From contig NC_087078.1 in NCBI RefSeq assembly GCF_026151205.1, positions 3,288,675 through 3,352,674 of the forward strand: a DNA stretch of 64,000 nucleotides, in the 5' to 3' direction. The notes below the pieces were generated by a model that worked only from the letters and a program-made list of their open reading frames with translations, made no database searches and was not told the origin of the DNA. This stretch comes from Bolinopsis microptera (Eukaryota > Ctenophora > Tentaculata > Lobata > Bolinopsidae). A program made the position numbers and the translations under genes. Positions 1 through 11,089 of the stretch are shown here, piece by piece (position 1 is the first letter of the stretch; every line of letters begins with the position of its first letter).

Positions 1-626
1 TGTCAGTCTAAAAACTGCTAACTTATAATTCATACTCTCAGTCTCGTGTTCACGTTATGCTGGTTATCTTACATAATATAATGCATTATTATAAAAAGAG
101 CGTTTGAGCTCGTAAATTACTGAGATTTTTTAATTCTGGATGTTTGTATTTAATTTTTAACCGCGACCGTCCATCATCACATGTTCTTTCATTGCTCAAA
201 AAATTAATTCCATTGAACTGAAGTGATTTATTGCAGTTACAGCTTTTTATATTTGTCTGTTATAATCCTTTAGTTGTTTCACTTGGTTGATATTTTCCTC
301 CGTGTTACTTGCCCGGCACTTAATTGAACTGCAGCAAAATAGTTAAATAATAACTCAAATATTAAGTTTGTTAAATGAATAAATGAAATGAATAATTATT
401 ATTAAAATGAATAAATTAAGAATGGACTATTATATCATATTCATGGTTAATTGACATTACTTATACTACGCACTTAATTTGGGACATCTCATTGCATGAT
501 CTAAAATATCGGGTTGCTGCTGGTCATGGTATCTTTGGAATTGAAAGGAAATTAGTTTATGATCGGTGTTACTGCAGTAGTTAGTATAGTATTACTATTA
601 GTATGACTTGTTACTGTTAGTATGAC

Positions 627-687
627 TTGACCATTGTTAATGGTCTGGCCCGGCGCGCGCTACTTCGTAGCTCTTGCCATCGGGCCT
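627..687 (+). mobile_element. small GCGCGC-rich dispersed element
   Basis: A ~60-bp GC-rich block, with a core reading GGCCCGGCGCGCGCTACTTC, stands out in AT-rich sequence. It recurs at 1724-1843, where its insertion is provable, and at about 9988-10048 as part of the larger duplication. A 12-bp direct repeat (TAGTATGACTTG) lies just to its left. It may be SINE-like or a MITE remnant. No internal promoter boxes are convincing. Confidence 0.6.
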
Positions 688-696
688 ATAATTATT

Positions 697-1328
697 GTAC
701 TATCATATTGATTTCAATGATGAATCAGTGGGGTTAAGATAGTCACATTTGTAACAAATAAAACCTGGAAACCGGCCTACCTGGATTACCAGACTTCTTC
801 TTTTCCTCAACAATCAACCTAACCAGGGAAACCAAGGAAGAGCTAGGAAGTAGGAAGTAGGAAGAGCTAGGAAGTAGGAAGCAAGTGTAAATACACCTTC
901 CAACATCTACTGTGACATGTTTTGTACTGTACTCCATACCGATTCATTTGCTATGCGGGATACCTCAAATCACCCCCATATGTCAGGGTCGGCTTAAAAT
1001 AAAATCAACAAGGGTAACATACGGGCAAGGGTAAAATTCAGATACGAGCGTCGGGCAAGGGGTAGTAAAGAACCGGTAACAATTAATTCAGTGAAATGTT
1101 CCACGAGAGTCAGGATAATTTGGAAATTGCTAATAGAGACTGATCCTGATCAGGAAGGTCAAGGATTGTAAATGTTATTGAAGATGTTGATTTGAAATCC
1201 GGACGTTGTGAAATAAAAATACAGGTTCTTTCCGCAGGATATTCGGGGCCCATGATGATCAGCTCGGGATTAATTTGGGAAAGTTCGAAGAGCATTGAAA
1301 AGAGCGAGTTGAAATTTTAAGCTTTCTG
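697..1328. mobile_element. truncated left part of a ~1-kb TIR element
   Basis: This is the same sequence as the left 632 bp of the complete element at 10058-11089. Here the right part, including the right terminal inverted repeat, is missing and a foldback element follows directly. The short open frames in it (e.g. 743-937 and 1110-1295, minus strand) are also present in the second copy. They look non-coding. Confidence 0.65.
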
Positions 1329-2667
1329 AACTTTTGAGGAGGTCCCGGAGCCCAACCGCCGAACGGTGCCCGCGGGGCAGCCACGCCCATATTTGGTCCA
1401 AATTAGGCCCAATTTAGCCAAATAACCTGAACATGCCCAAAATCTTGATTTTAGGTGCTCTACTTGTAGCTAGTGGTCCCCTGAAATCGTATATGAATTT
1501 TCATCAAGATTGGACAAAACATGACTGAGTTATGAGCAAAAAACCATATGACCATATTTGGGCATACGAACCAAATTTGATCGAATTTGGCCCATAAATT
1601 GGTTAAATATCAATGTTTTTGAATGAAACCAACTTTATATGAAAGGTAAGCCTATACTACAAATTATCTATGATTATCAGCTCAGTATCTACCTAACTGT
1701 GGATTCTGTGTTCAAATAATCTCTTGACCATTGTTAATGATCTGGCCCGGCGCGCGCTACTTCGTAGCTCGTGCCGTCGGGTAACATTTCGAGAAGAAAG
1801 CGGCGCGCGCTACTTCGAAGAAATTTAGACGAGTAACATCCGTCAAATAATCTCAAAAAAAGAACAAAATTGCCCATATCTCAGTTCGCGATATTTGCAA
1901 AACTGATTTCGCGTCGCTCAAAACAATAGAACTCAATAGGGTTTCAATATTTTTACACGAAATTTTCAGAATCAACGTAGAATCGCATTTCAACCTTAAG
2001 TTATGTATTGGGATTTTGAGTTAGGCCTTTAAACAAATTTGGCGGCCAAATTCCAATATTTGCAATGCGAAATTCAGAATTTGGCCGCCAAATTTTTTTA
2101 AAGGCCTAACTCAAAATTCCAATACAAAACTTAAGGTCGAAATGCGATTCTACGTTGATTCTGAAAATTTCATGTAAAAATATTGAAACCCTATTGAGTT
2201 CTATTGTTTTGAGCGAAATCAGTTTTGCAAATATCGCGAACTGAGATATGGGCAATTTTGTTCATTTTTTGCGATTATTTGAACACAGAATCCACAGTTA
2301 GGTAGATACTGAGCTGATAATCATAGATAATGTGTAGTATAGGCTTACCTTTCATATAAAGTTGGTTTCATTAAAAAACATTGATATTTAACCAATTTAT
2401 GGGCCAAATTCGATCAAATTTGGTGCGTATGCCCAAATATGGTCATATGGTTTTTTGCTCATAACTCAGTCATTTTTTGTCCAATCTTGATGAAAATTCA
2501 TATACGAGTTCAAGGGACCACTAGCTACAAGTAGAGCACCTAAAATCAAGATTTTGGGCATGTTCAGGGTATTTGGCTAAATTGGGCCTAATTTGGACCA
2601 AATATGGGCGTGGCTGCCCCGCGGGCACCGTTTGGCGGTTGGGGTCCGGGACCCCCTCAAAAGTTCG
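1328..2667. mobile_element. foldback element, ~1.34-kb near-perfect palindrome
   Basis: Two arms of roughly 600-700 bp are reverse complements of each other. The left end reads GAACTTTTGAGG and the right end CCTCAAAAGTTC. The centre is a ~40-bp loop near 2048-2088 flanked by TTTGGCGGCCAAA/TTTGGCCGCCAAA. The left arm carries an extra 120 bp (1724-1843) missing from the right arm. No coding capacity is credible, so this is a non-autonomous foldback element. Confidence 0.9.
1724..1843 (+). mobile_element. 120-bp element inserted in foldback arm, 11-bp TSD
   Basis: The element is flanked by an exact 11-bp duplication, CAAATAATCTC, at 1713-1723 and 1844-1854. The uninterrupted opposite arm of the palindrome has this site once, so it shows the empty site. 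The insert shares its 5' part with 627-687 and contains two GGCGCGCGCTACTTCG motifs. Direct evidence of transposition of a very short element. Confidence 0.9.
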
Positions 2668-2769
2668 GTCACTGGTCCTAGTTTGTTGGTCAACTGCTAT
2701 CTCGAAACCAAGTTTCACAAAAAAAATCAGGGTGAACCCCCCCGGCCCCCCCCCCACCCCCCCCCCTTA

Positions 2770-3060
2770 AGGTGAGGATTGCCTCGATCTTTCGGTTTTA
2801 GCTTAACTCCCTAGGCCCTAGGTCATGAGTAGAACCGAAGGTATATAAGTTGCTTGTTGCTCATATTAACTATAAAACATCAATTTTAATAAGAAGGTTG
2901 ATTTCTCGGTTATTTTTAAGCTTCCGTTCAGAAAATAATTCGGGACTTTCAAAGGGGGGTAACAAGAAGGAGTTACGAGTGGTATGTAAGCGTTCTATAA
3001 TACATAATTTGCATCACATCTTCAACCTGCTGAATAGAGGCGCCACCTAAAACGTAAACC
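2770..3060 (+). repeat. dispersed repeat, copy 1 (internally deleted)
   Basis: It matches the reverse complement of about 21878-22302. Shared blocks include the start TTAAGGTGAGGATTGCCTC and the end GGCGCCACCTAAAACGTAA. Copy 2 has ~110 bp in the middle that are missing here. The C-rich run at 2738-2767 lies just upstream. Element class unknown. Confidence 0.75.
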
Positions 3061-3097
3061 AACAATTATCACCTCCCCGGCAGTATCGACATCTATA

Positions 3098-3345
3098 AAG
3101 CGAGACGATATAAATTTATCTGTGCCATTTTACTGACAGCACGGCATCAACTTTTACGCAAATTTCCGCAAAAACCGTAAAATATATACAACTGAAACCT
3201 TTTTTGACTGGGTCAAATGCTTTAATGGCCTCCAAATCAGCATGAAAAAATAAAAAATTGGCCAAGAAATAGGAGTTTTAGAGACCAAAATTTGGTACCC
3301 CAAGTGGTGTCAAAATACGGGTTCCTGCTATTTTATAATAAAGAT
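3098..3345 (+). repeat. dispersed repeat H, copy 1
   Basis: This block is similar to the reverse complement of about 11945-12250. Both have the GCGAGACGATATA end, a GGCACAGATA-type block and the phrase CCAAGTGGTGTCAAAA. The copies have diverged and have different AT-repeat lengths. No coding sequence is seen. Confidence 0.7.
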
Positions 3346-3670
3346 AAGAGATGCTTTTACTAAAAGGTTTCAATTTGCAAAATAATTTAATTGCGGATAT
3401 AAGGATTAAGGGTCACAGGTTTCAGTTCAAGTTTCAGTTTACTGTATTTTTTCAGTTCTTTAGCTTTCACTTATCTCTGATGGATGGTTTTTATTCCTCC
3501 CAACCTTTGAAAGTGTCGCTGAACGTAACGATACAATTACAATTTCGTCACATAAGTTAAATTATTTTTTTGAAATTCATTTCATTTCGATCAAGAATTC
3601 AGATAATCATGATATAAATACTCAAAATCTTAAATCAACCTCGCAATCCTTTTTTTCGTTTAATATAATT

Positions 3671-5012
3671 TGACCAAAACCCATAATCATGGGTAGAGTG
3701 TACCGCTGCCAGTGTCTCTCTTTTCCAAACAAAAGGAAATGATATTAATTTGAGGAACCGTCCGCTAATGCAAATTGATACCGAGAATGAAATCGGTCGC
3801 TCGCTTTTCCCATTCATTCACGGCTTACGAATTGTAATAAAGCTTATTAAATGGGAAAAGCGAGCGACCGATTTCATTCTCGGTATCAATTTGCATTAGC
3901 GGACGGTTCCTCAAATTAATATCATTTCCTTTTGTTTGGAAAAGAGAGACACTGGCAGCGGTACACTCTACCCATGATTATGGGTTTTGGTCAAATATCA
4001 TCTCTTTTTGATTATAATGTCAGGATAATTTACACAATCGAAACTTCATTAACAAGGAGGTAATTCCGACGATTTCGAAATTCTGCCTTTGAAAACGTTT
4101 CCTTGTGTTTAGTTAGGTATATCTGTCGATAACCGACTGAATATGGCACTTTTTACTCATTCAAGTTGGCATTAAATTCATATATAATGCCATTTAAATA
4201 TCGTGGAAAGCAGAATATATTCGAAATCACGAATGAGCAAAATTCTCACCTTTCGCACGTGCAAACTTTGAGCGGACGTTGCGTGCGCATACAATATTGA
4301 ATCACCGTAAATTTTTGCATAGTGGTATTTAATATATAGTTTGATAAGCATGCAAAGTTTCAGAAGATTTCAAAAAGAACTTGGATCACAACGGGACTCC
4401 AAAGTTGATAAAAATCGTGAAAATCAAAATTTTTAGTGATTTTAGCTATTTTAAATAAATTTGGGCGTGTCCCCACGTGTGCAACTTTTCGATTTTTAAC
4501 TTTAAAACTAGCCTATAACACAATTTACACCTTTAAGAAGCAAAATTGAGCTCCACAACCCAAGGGATGACCCAACACCAGAGAATACTAATTCACAACT
4601 TTTGTGTTTTTATAAAATTATTCTTCAAAAAAGCACTAACTTCAATAGCAAATATCTTTATGAAGAAGCAAGGTAGGAAACTATTCCGGTAGATTTTCGG
4701 AATGCTTGAACAATTATCTAAGGTGAAAATGTCCTCAGATTTTGAATAAAATTACTCCTTAATAGCGTAAAATCGATTTGAAAAGTTGTTACTTTGTCAA
4801 AAATCAAGTTTTTAAAACACTTAATTTGATGACGTCATCAAGTGATGATGATGACGTTAAATTATTTTCAATACAATGTAAACTAAAGCTTAAACGATTA
4901 TCTTTATAACCTGTGGTTCGAGATGACTGTATCGTTTATACTTTCGAATCTACGGACACTTAAATGTAGGCTACAATTGACTGCAAAAAGCGTCTATATT
5001 ATATAATATATT
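3671..5012. repeat. 1,342-bp tandem unit, copy 1 (with 326-bp hairpin)
   Basis: This is the first of two head-to-tail units with an offset of exactly 1,342 bp. They differ at only a few bases (e.g. AAGAAG/AAGGAG and one A-run length). Each unit starts with a perfect-looking inverted repeat. In this one, arm 1 (about 3671-3815) and arm 2 (about 3852-3996) are separated by ~36 bp. The rest of the unit is AT-rich with no gene. A non-coding satellite-like duplication. Confidence 0.92.
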
Positions 5013-6354
5013 TGACCAAAACCCATAATCATGGGTAGAGTGTACCGCTGCCAGTGTCTCTCTTTTCCAAACAAAAGGAAATGATATTAATTTGAGGAAC
5101 CGTCCGCTAATGCAAATTGATACCGAGAATGAAATCGGTCGCTCGCTTTTCCCATTCATTCACGGCTTACGAATTGTAATAAAGCTTATTAAATGGGAAA
5201 AGCGAGCGACCGATTTCATTCTCGGTATCAATTTGCATTAGCGGACGGTTCCTCAAATTAATATCATTTCCTTTTGTTTGGAAAAGAGAGACACTGGCAG
5301 CGGTACACTCTACCCATGATTATGGGTTTTGGTCAAATATCATCTCTTTTTGATTATAATGTCAGGATAATTTACACAATCGAAACTTCATTAACAAGGA
5401 GGTAATTCCGACGATTTCGAAATTCTGCCTTTGAAAACGTTTCCTTGTGTTTAGTTAGGTATATCTGTCGATAACCGACTGAATATGGCACTTTTTACTC
5501 ATTCAAGTTGGCATTAAATTCATATATAATGCCATTTAAATATCGTGGAAAGCAGAATATATTCGAAATCACGAATGAGCAAAATTCTCACCTTTCGCAC
5601 GTGCAAACTTTGAGCGGACGTTGCGTGCGCATACAATATTGAATCACCGTAAATTTTTGCATAGTGGTATTTAATATATAGTTTGATAAGCATGCAAAGT
5701 TTCAGAAGATTTCAAAAAGAACTTGGATCACAACGGGACTCCAAAGTTGATAAAAATCGTGAAAATCAAAATTTTTAGTGATTTTAGCTATTTTAAATAA
5801 ATTTGGGCGTGTCCCCACGTGTGCAACTTTTCGATTTTTAACTTTAAAACTAGCCTATAACACAATTTACACCTTTAAGAAGCAAAATTGAGCTCCACAA
5901 CCCAAGGGATGACCCAACACCAGAGAATACTAATTCACAACTTTTGTGTTTTTATAAAATTATTCTTCAAAAAAGCACTAACTTCAATAGCAAATATCTT
6001 TATGAAGGAGCAAGGTAGGAAACTATTCCGGTAGATTTTCGGAATGCTTGAACAATTATCTAAGATGAAAATGTCCTCAGATTTTGAATAAAATTACTCC
6101 TTAATAGCGTAAAATCGATTTGAAAAGTTGTTACTTTGTCAAAAATCAAGTTTTTAAAACACTTAATTTGATGACGTCATCAAGTGATGATGATGACGTT
6201 AAATTATTTTTCAATACAATGTAAACTAAAGCTTAAACGATTATCTTTAAAACCTGTGGTTCGAGATGACTGTATCGTTTATACTTTCGAATCTACGGAC
6301 ACTTAAATGTAGGCTACAATTGACTGCAAAAAGCGTCTATATTATATAATATAT
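5013..6354. repeat. 1,342-bp tandem unit, copy 2
   Basis: Second unit, nearly identical to 3671-5012, again opening with the ~326-bp hairpin. It ends in an AT dinucleotide run (about 6340-6360) that leads directly into another tandem duplication. Confidence 0.92.
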
Positions 6355-6784
6355 ATATATCTTCACGACAATCTGTTGTAAAACAGGGGTTCCAGAAAAC
6401 CCACTTCACGATACTCCTGAAACATGAGATTTTTTTTACAGTCGATTTGGACAAGGTCTAGACGCCCTGCAAAGTTTCAGATCTCTAACTCAATTTTAAC
6501 ATGGTTTTTAAGGCACCTGAATATGGCGATTTTGGGTTTTTTACCTAATTTCGTATAACATGCTGGCGCGTATTTTGCGCAAATTTCTTAAAAACCTCCA
6601 TATAACTATTTCTTATTCCTGTCATCTTTAACATTGAATTAGAATGTTTTGAACTTAAATGTACCTGCTGATCTACTTTCGATGAGTCTTAATGCCTGGA
6701 AATCAATAAAGGGGATATAATAGTATAGGGGGTAAATAGTATTGTGAATATAAGGGCGACGGTAATGCTTGCCAGCATTGTGAT
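6355..6784. repeat. ~430-bp tandem unit, copy 1
   Basis: The sequence starting CTTCACGACAATCTGTTG at 6361 recurs at 6791 (offset 430) and is nearly identical for ~423 bp. The units are joined by a short AT run. The open frame at 6639-6839 on the minus strand crosses the junction and is not conserved as a gene. Confidence 0.9.
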
Positions 6785-7213
6785 ATATATCTTCACGACA
6801 ATCTGTTGTAAAACAGGGGTTCCAGAAAACCCACTTCACGATACTCCTGAAACATGAATTTTTTTTACAGTCGATTTGGACAAGGTCTAGACGCCCTGCA
6901 AAGTTTCAGATCTCTAACTCAATTTTAACATGGTTTTTAAGGCACCTGAATATGGCGATTTTGGGTTTTTTACCTAATTTCGTATAACATGCTGGCGCGT
7001 ATTTTGCGCAAATTTCTTAAAAACCTCCATATAACTATTTCTTATTCCTGTCATCTTTAACATTGAATTAGAATGTTTTGAACTTAAATGTACCTGCTGA
7101 TCTACTTTCGATGAGTCTTAATGCCTGGAAATCAATAAAGGGGATATAATAGTATAGGGGGTAAATAGTATTGTGAATATAAGGGCGACGGTAATGCTTG
7201 CCAGCATTGTGAT
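6785..7213. repeat. ~430-bp tandem unit, copy 2
   Basis: Second copy of the preceding unit. It ends at the shared phrase CCAGCATTGTGAT, after which unique sequence begins. Confidence 0.9.
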
Positions 7214-7746
7214 TATGAACGGTAAAATAAAGCTAATTAGAAAGCCTTCAATCCGTATTGACCAATGCTTCTTAAAATCCATCTAAATGTAAGCTATTTA
7301 AGATGTGCTCTTGGATAGTTGGCGATTAACTAATGATCGAATCTGACGTTAGTTTATTTATAAGTTTTGTTAACATACCTTATACATTGTCATTGTTTTA
7401 TTGTGCGTAACGGTAAATCGTTATTTACTTCTTCTAGCTGCTAACTGTTTTAAATGACGTTCAGCAAGATAATTTAGAATAAATAAATTAAATTTTTTTA
7501 ACTGAACCGCTATTTATTATAGCTCAGGACCAAACCCAGATGGTGTCCTACATCATCAAATCTCAGTTTTCGAACTCATCAAACCTGCAATTGATTCGAA
7601 ACTTAATATTACCTTTAATGCTTACACTCGTCATGTAGTTGTTTCATTAGCATTAGTGCTGTTGTTTTCACTAAGTATGCTAACACAGTAAGATAGTACT
7701 GATATGCTATTTCCTAGATTCCAGCAATTTCTTCTCTTCGTTCACC
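7214..7746 (+). other. unique AT-rich 5' flank of the MATE gene
   Basis: 533 bp of non-repetitive AT-rich sequence between the tandem repeats and the MATE start codon. It must hold the 5' untranslated region and promoter if the gene is expressed. I see no clear TATA box, initiator or upstream exon. Confidence 0.5.
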
Positions 7747-9303
7747 ATGACATCTCTCTTCTCCAAAGAATGTGAATTCATCCGCCTGTCCATCTCTTTC
7801 ATATTTATTGATTGCACAGAAATTCTGATGGCGTTCATAACCCTTATGTTCGCAGGACACATTAGTCCGGCTCATCTAGCTGGAGTGGGACTCACTAACA
7901 CCCTTTTTAACCTGATCGTCGTCCCAGTGTCCGCTGGATACGCCTCCGTATTCGACACTTATGGTCCTCAAGTCTACGGTTTTAAGGGTGAGCTTGGGAC
8001 GGTCTTCTTGAAATGTCTTCTCCAGGGCTGGCTCTTGCTGTTTTTAGTTCTAGGACCGTACCTGAATATTGTTTACATCATAGACCTTCTGCCGTACTCC
8101 GGATTGAATTCTTCAATCACAGTGGTTAACGAGATGGCCATTTTGGGCCAGGGCGACTTCCGGGATATCGCGGTGAATTATCTTAGGATCACTTTCATCG
8201 TAGAGTTTCTGGACTACACCTTTACCATGATCTCCAAGTATTTCGCTATTCAGGAGCAGACCAAGTTTGTCTATCTTGTTTCCATTGTGATGATCGTATC
8301 ACATTGTCTTGCTAACTATGTTTTGGTTGTCGTGCTGAAGCTTGGGTTGAATGGACTTGGTGTAGCAGCTATAGTCAGTAGAATACTGCCCCTGACTGTG
8401 TCCTTGACGATCTGCTGTGTCATGATAAAACAAGACCAGTTTGCTTGGAATGGGTTCAGCGCCCGCGCACTTTTAGGCTGGAAGCCCATGATGAAGCTTG
8501 GTATATCAGGTGCTCTGAATGTGTTTGCTGAAATGGTTTTATTCGAGATCTCAACATTCTGCAGCCAGTTTGACGGAGCAGTGGCTTTCTCCGTGGTAAT
8601 TATCGCACACCAGCTGGTATCCATCTGGTGGTCAATAGCTCTGGGGATGTCGGAAGCCGCTGCCACACTCATCGGAACAGCTATGGGTGAGGGAGATGCT
8701 GAGAAAACAAAGCTGTGCATGAAGTTGACAGTGGTGAACTCTGTGTTAGTGTCGAGTGTACTTGCTGTGGTATCGTATTGTTTAATGAGCTACGAGATAA
8801 CGTTATTCTCGTCTGATAACGATGTGAAGAGTGTGTTCATGACCACTTTCTGGATAATCTGCCTCGGTATTCCTGTTGATCATATCCAGACGTCTCTCAA
8901 CCAGGGAATACTTGTCTCGTTTGGGGCACAGAATTTCACCTGTTTTACAATGAGTATTGCCTGCTACGGTATAGGTCTGCCAATTGTTTTAGGCACTATA
9001 TTCTTTACTGACATGAAAGTTGCCGGAGTCTTCATCGGATTGGTCGCAGCAGCTTTGGTAATGCTGGTATGTGCTGTTCTGAAGATACGCACAGTGAATA
9101 TTGAGAATGAGATAGAGAAATCTAGAAAGAGAGTGGGTGTTGATCCTGAAGATGAAGATCCTCTCCTCGGGGAAGATTTTCTCCTTGATCGAAGCGAGGT
9201 TGAAAATAAAAAGGAAATGACTCGTGTTATTTTAGCATTTGTGTACGGTGGTTTAGCTTTTTTTTCACTTGGTGCTTTGTCCATGATTAGAAATTCTAAA
9301 TAA
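7747..9303 (+). CDS. MATE-family (SLC47-like) multidrug/organic cation extruder
   Basis: A 518-residue integral membrane protein of the multidrug and toxin extrusion family. The family exchanges organic cations for H+ (or Na+) across the plasma or vesicle membrane. About 12 hydrophobic segments form two MatE halves (roughly residues 20-210 and 240-440). A hydrophilic acidic tail (about 450-490) follows, then a last membrane segment at 491-515, as in eukaryotic members with 13 segments. Family signs include GPQVYGFKGE near residue 76 and two acidic residues five apart in segment 7 (E262, E267), matching the conserved pair in animal MATEs. D378/H379 lie where a third acidic residue often sits. 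D469-xxx-L473-L474 fits an acidic dileucine sorting signal. ATG 7747 has a good CACCATGA context. The gene is uninterrupted and intronless, which suggests a retrocopy or a naturally intron-poor paralogue. The substrate cannot be told. Confidence 0.92.
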   Translation: MTSLFSKECEFIRLSISFIFIDCTEILMAFITLMFAGHISPAHLAGVGLTNTLFNLIVVPVSAGYASVFDTYGPQVYGFKGELGTVFLKCLLQGWLLLFLVLGPYLNIVYIIDLLPYSGLNSSITVVNEMAILGQGDFRDIAVNYLRITFIVEFLDYTFTMISKYFAIQEQTKFVYLVSIVMIVSHCLANYVLVVVLKLGLNGLGVAAIVSRILPLTVSLTICCVMIKQDQFAWNGFSARALLGWKPMMKLGISGALNVFAEMVLFEISTFCSQFDGAVAFSVVIIAHQLVSIWWSIALGMSEAAATLIGTAMGEGDAEKTKLCMKLTVVNSVLVSSVLAVVSYCLMSYEITLFSSDNDVKSVFMTTFWIICLGIPVDHIQTSLNQGILVSFGAQNFTCFTMSIACYGIGLPIVLGTIFFTDMKVAGVFIGLVAAALVMLVCAVLKIRTVNIENEIEKSRKRVGVDPEDEDPLLGEDFLLDRSEVENKKEMTRVILAFVYGGLAFFSLGALSMIRNSK

Positions 9304-9361
9304 GCCTCCCCGCTTTTAGCTTTTCAGTCTGGTCCCGGCGACAAGTTACCACATCAAAAAG
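9304..9361 (+). other. MATE 3' flank up to the repeat
   Basis: Short unique sequence between the stop codon and the 1.33-kb repeat, with no poly(A) signal. AATAAA-like sequences occur within the repeat (about 9737-9780), so the repeat probably supplies the 3' untranslated region. Confidence 0.4.
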
Positions 9362-10689
9362 TGTCAGTCTAAAAACTGCTAACTTATAATTCATACTCTC
9401 AGTCTCGTGTTCACGTTATGCTGGTTATCTTACATAATATAATGCATTATTATAAAAAGAGCGTTTGAGCTCGTAAATTACTGAGATTTTTTAATTCTGG
9501 ATGTTTGTATTTAATTTTTAACCGCGACCGTCCATCATCACATGTTCTTTCATTGCTCAAAAAATTAATTCCATTGAACTGAAGTGATTTATTGCAGTTA
9601 CAGCTTTTTATATTTGTCTGTTATAATCCTTTAGTTGTTTCACTTGGTTGATATTTTCCTCCGTGTTACTTGCCCGGCACTTAATTGAACTGCAGCAAAA
9701 TAGTTAAATAATAACTCAAATATTAAGTTTGTTAAATGAATAAATGAAATGAATAATTATTATTAAAATGAATAAATTAAGAATGGACTATTATATCATA
9801 TTCATGGTTAATTGACATTACTTATACTACGCACTTAATTTGGGACATCTCATTGCATGATCTAAAATATCGGGTTGCTGCTGGTCATGGTATCTTTGGA
9901 ATTGAAAGGAAATTAGTTTATGATCGGTGTTACTGCAGTAGTTAGTATAGTATTACTATTAGTATGACTTGTTACTGTTAGTATGACTTGACCATTGTTA
10001 ATGGTCTGGCCCGGCGCGCGCTACTTCGTAGCTCTTGCCATCGGGCCTATAATTATTGTACTATCATATTGATTTCAATGATGAATCAGTGGGGTTAAGA
10101 TAGTCACATTTGTAACAAATAAAACCTGGAAACCGGCCTACCTGGATTACCAGACTTCTTCTTTTCCTCAACAATCAACCTAACCAGGGAAACCAAGGAA
10201 GAGCTAGGAAGTAGGAAGTAGGAAGAGCTAGGAAGTAGGAAGCAAGTGTAAATACACCTTCCAACATCTACTGTGACATGTTTTGTACTGTACTCCATAC
10301 CGATTCATTTGCTATGCGGGATACCTCAAATCACCCCCATATGTCAGGGTCGGCTTAAAATAAAATCAACAAGGGTAACATACGGGCAAGGGTAAAATTC
10401 AGATACGAGCGTCGGGCAAGGGGTAGTAAAGAACCGGTAACAATTAATTCAGTGAAATGTTCCACGAGAGTCAGGATAATTTGGAAATTGCTAATAGAGA
10501 CTGATCCTGATCAGGAAGGTCAAGGATTGTAAATGTTATTGAAGATGTTGATTTGAAATCCGGACGTTGTGAAATAAAAATACAGGTTCTTTCCGCAGGA
10601 TATTCGGGGCCCATGATGATCAGCTCGGGATTAATTTGGGAAAGTTCGAAGAGCATTGAAAAGAGCGAGTTGAAATTTTAAGCTTTCTG
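9362..10689. repeat. 1.33-kb direct repeat, right copy
   Basis: Nearly identical to 1-1328. The two copies flank the MATE gene and its upstream tandem repeats. This copy continues at its right edge into the rest of the TIR element (to 11089), whereas the left copy is cut off by a foldback element. The layout suggests a tandem segmental duplication whose left member lies outside the window. Confidence 0.95.
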
Positions 10690-11089
10690 GTATTTTTTTG
10701 CCTTCTTTGAGCTGTCAAAGAGCCATGATGCCAAGTAGACGTTTTCGTGATAAACTGTAAAACCTCTCTATACCGGGCCTCTCATGTAATGGGAAAAACG
10801 AGAAGTGTACGGTATAGGTAGAACGTTTCAAATGCCTCATTAAGGGCCATAATATACTATACACGTATTTTGTCGTATTGTGATTGAATACAGCTCGATA
10901 TGTTCTTACATCACCCACCAAATGCGATATGAAAAACTCGGTTTGATTGTTGAGGAAAAAAGAGGTCTGGTAATCCAGGTAGGCCGGTTTAGATTAGCAC
11001 AATTTACGGTACAGAGAGGTTTTATTTATTACAAATGTGATTATCTTAACCCCACTGATTCATCATTTTAATCATTAAAATGATAGTAC
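10058..11089. mobile_element. ~1.03-kb non-autonomous element with long TIRs
   Basis: The ends are inverted repeats beginning GTACTATCAT (left) and ending ATGATAGTAC (right). They continue for ~120-130 bp through ATGAATCAGTGGGGTTAAGA and its complement. The left arm covers about 10058-10190 and the right about 10940-11089. No transposase is encoded. A truncated copy is at 697-1328. Confidence 0.8.

Larger units (their letters stand above)
1..1328. repeat. 1.33-kb direct repeat, left copy
   Basis: This stretch is repeated almost base for base at 9362-10689 (offset 9361). The right copy starts 59 bp after the MATE stop codon. The match begins at the first base of the window, so it probably continues to the left. 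It stops at 1328, exactly where the foldback element begins. The stretch includes a GCGCGC-rich small element (about 627-687) and the truncated left part of a terminal-inverted-repeat element (from 697). I see no gene in it. Confidence 0.95.

Noticed and set aside
8316-9284. Minus-strand frames across the MATE gene.
   Set aside because: Shadows of the MATE coding frame; no motifs.
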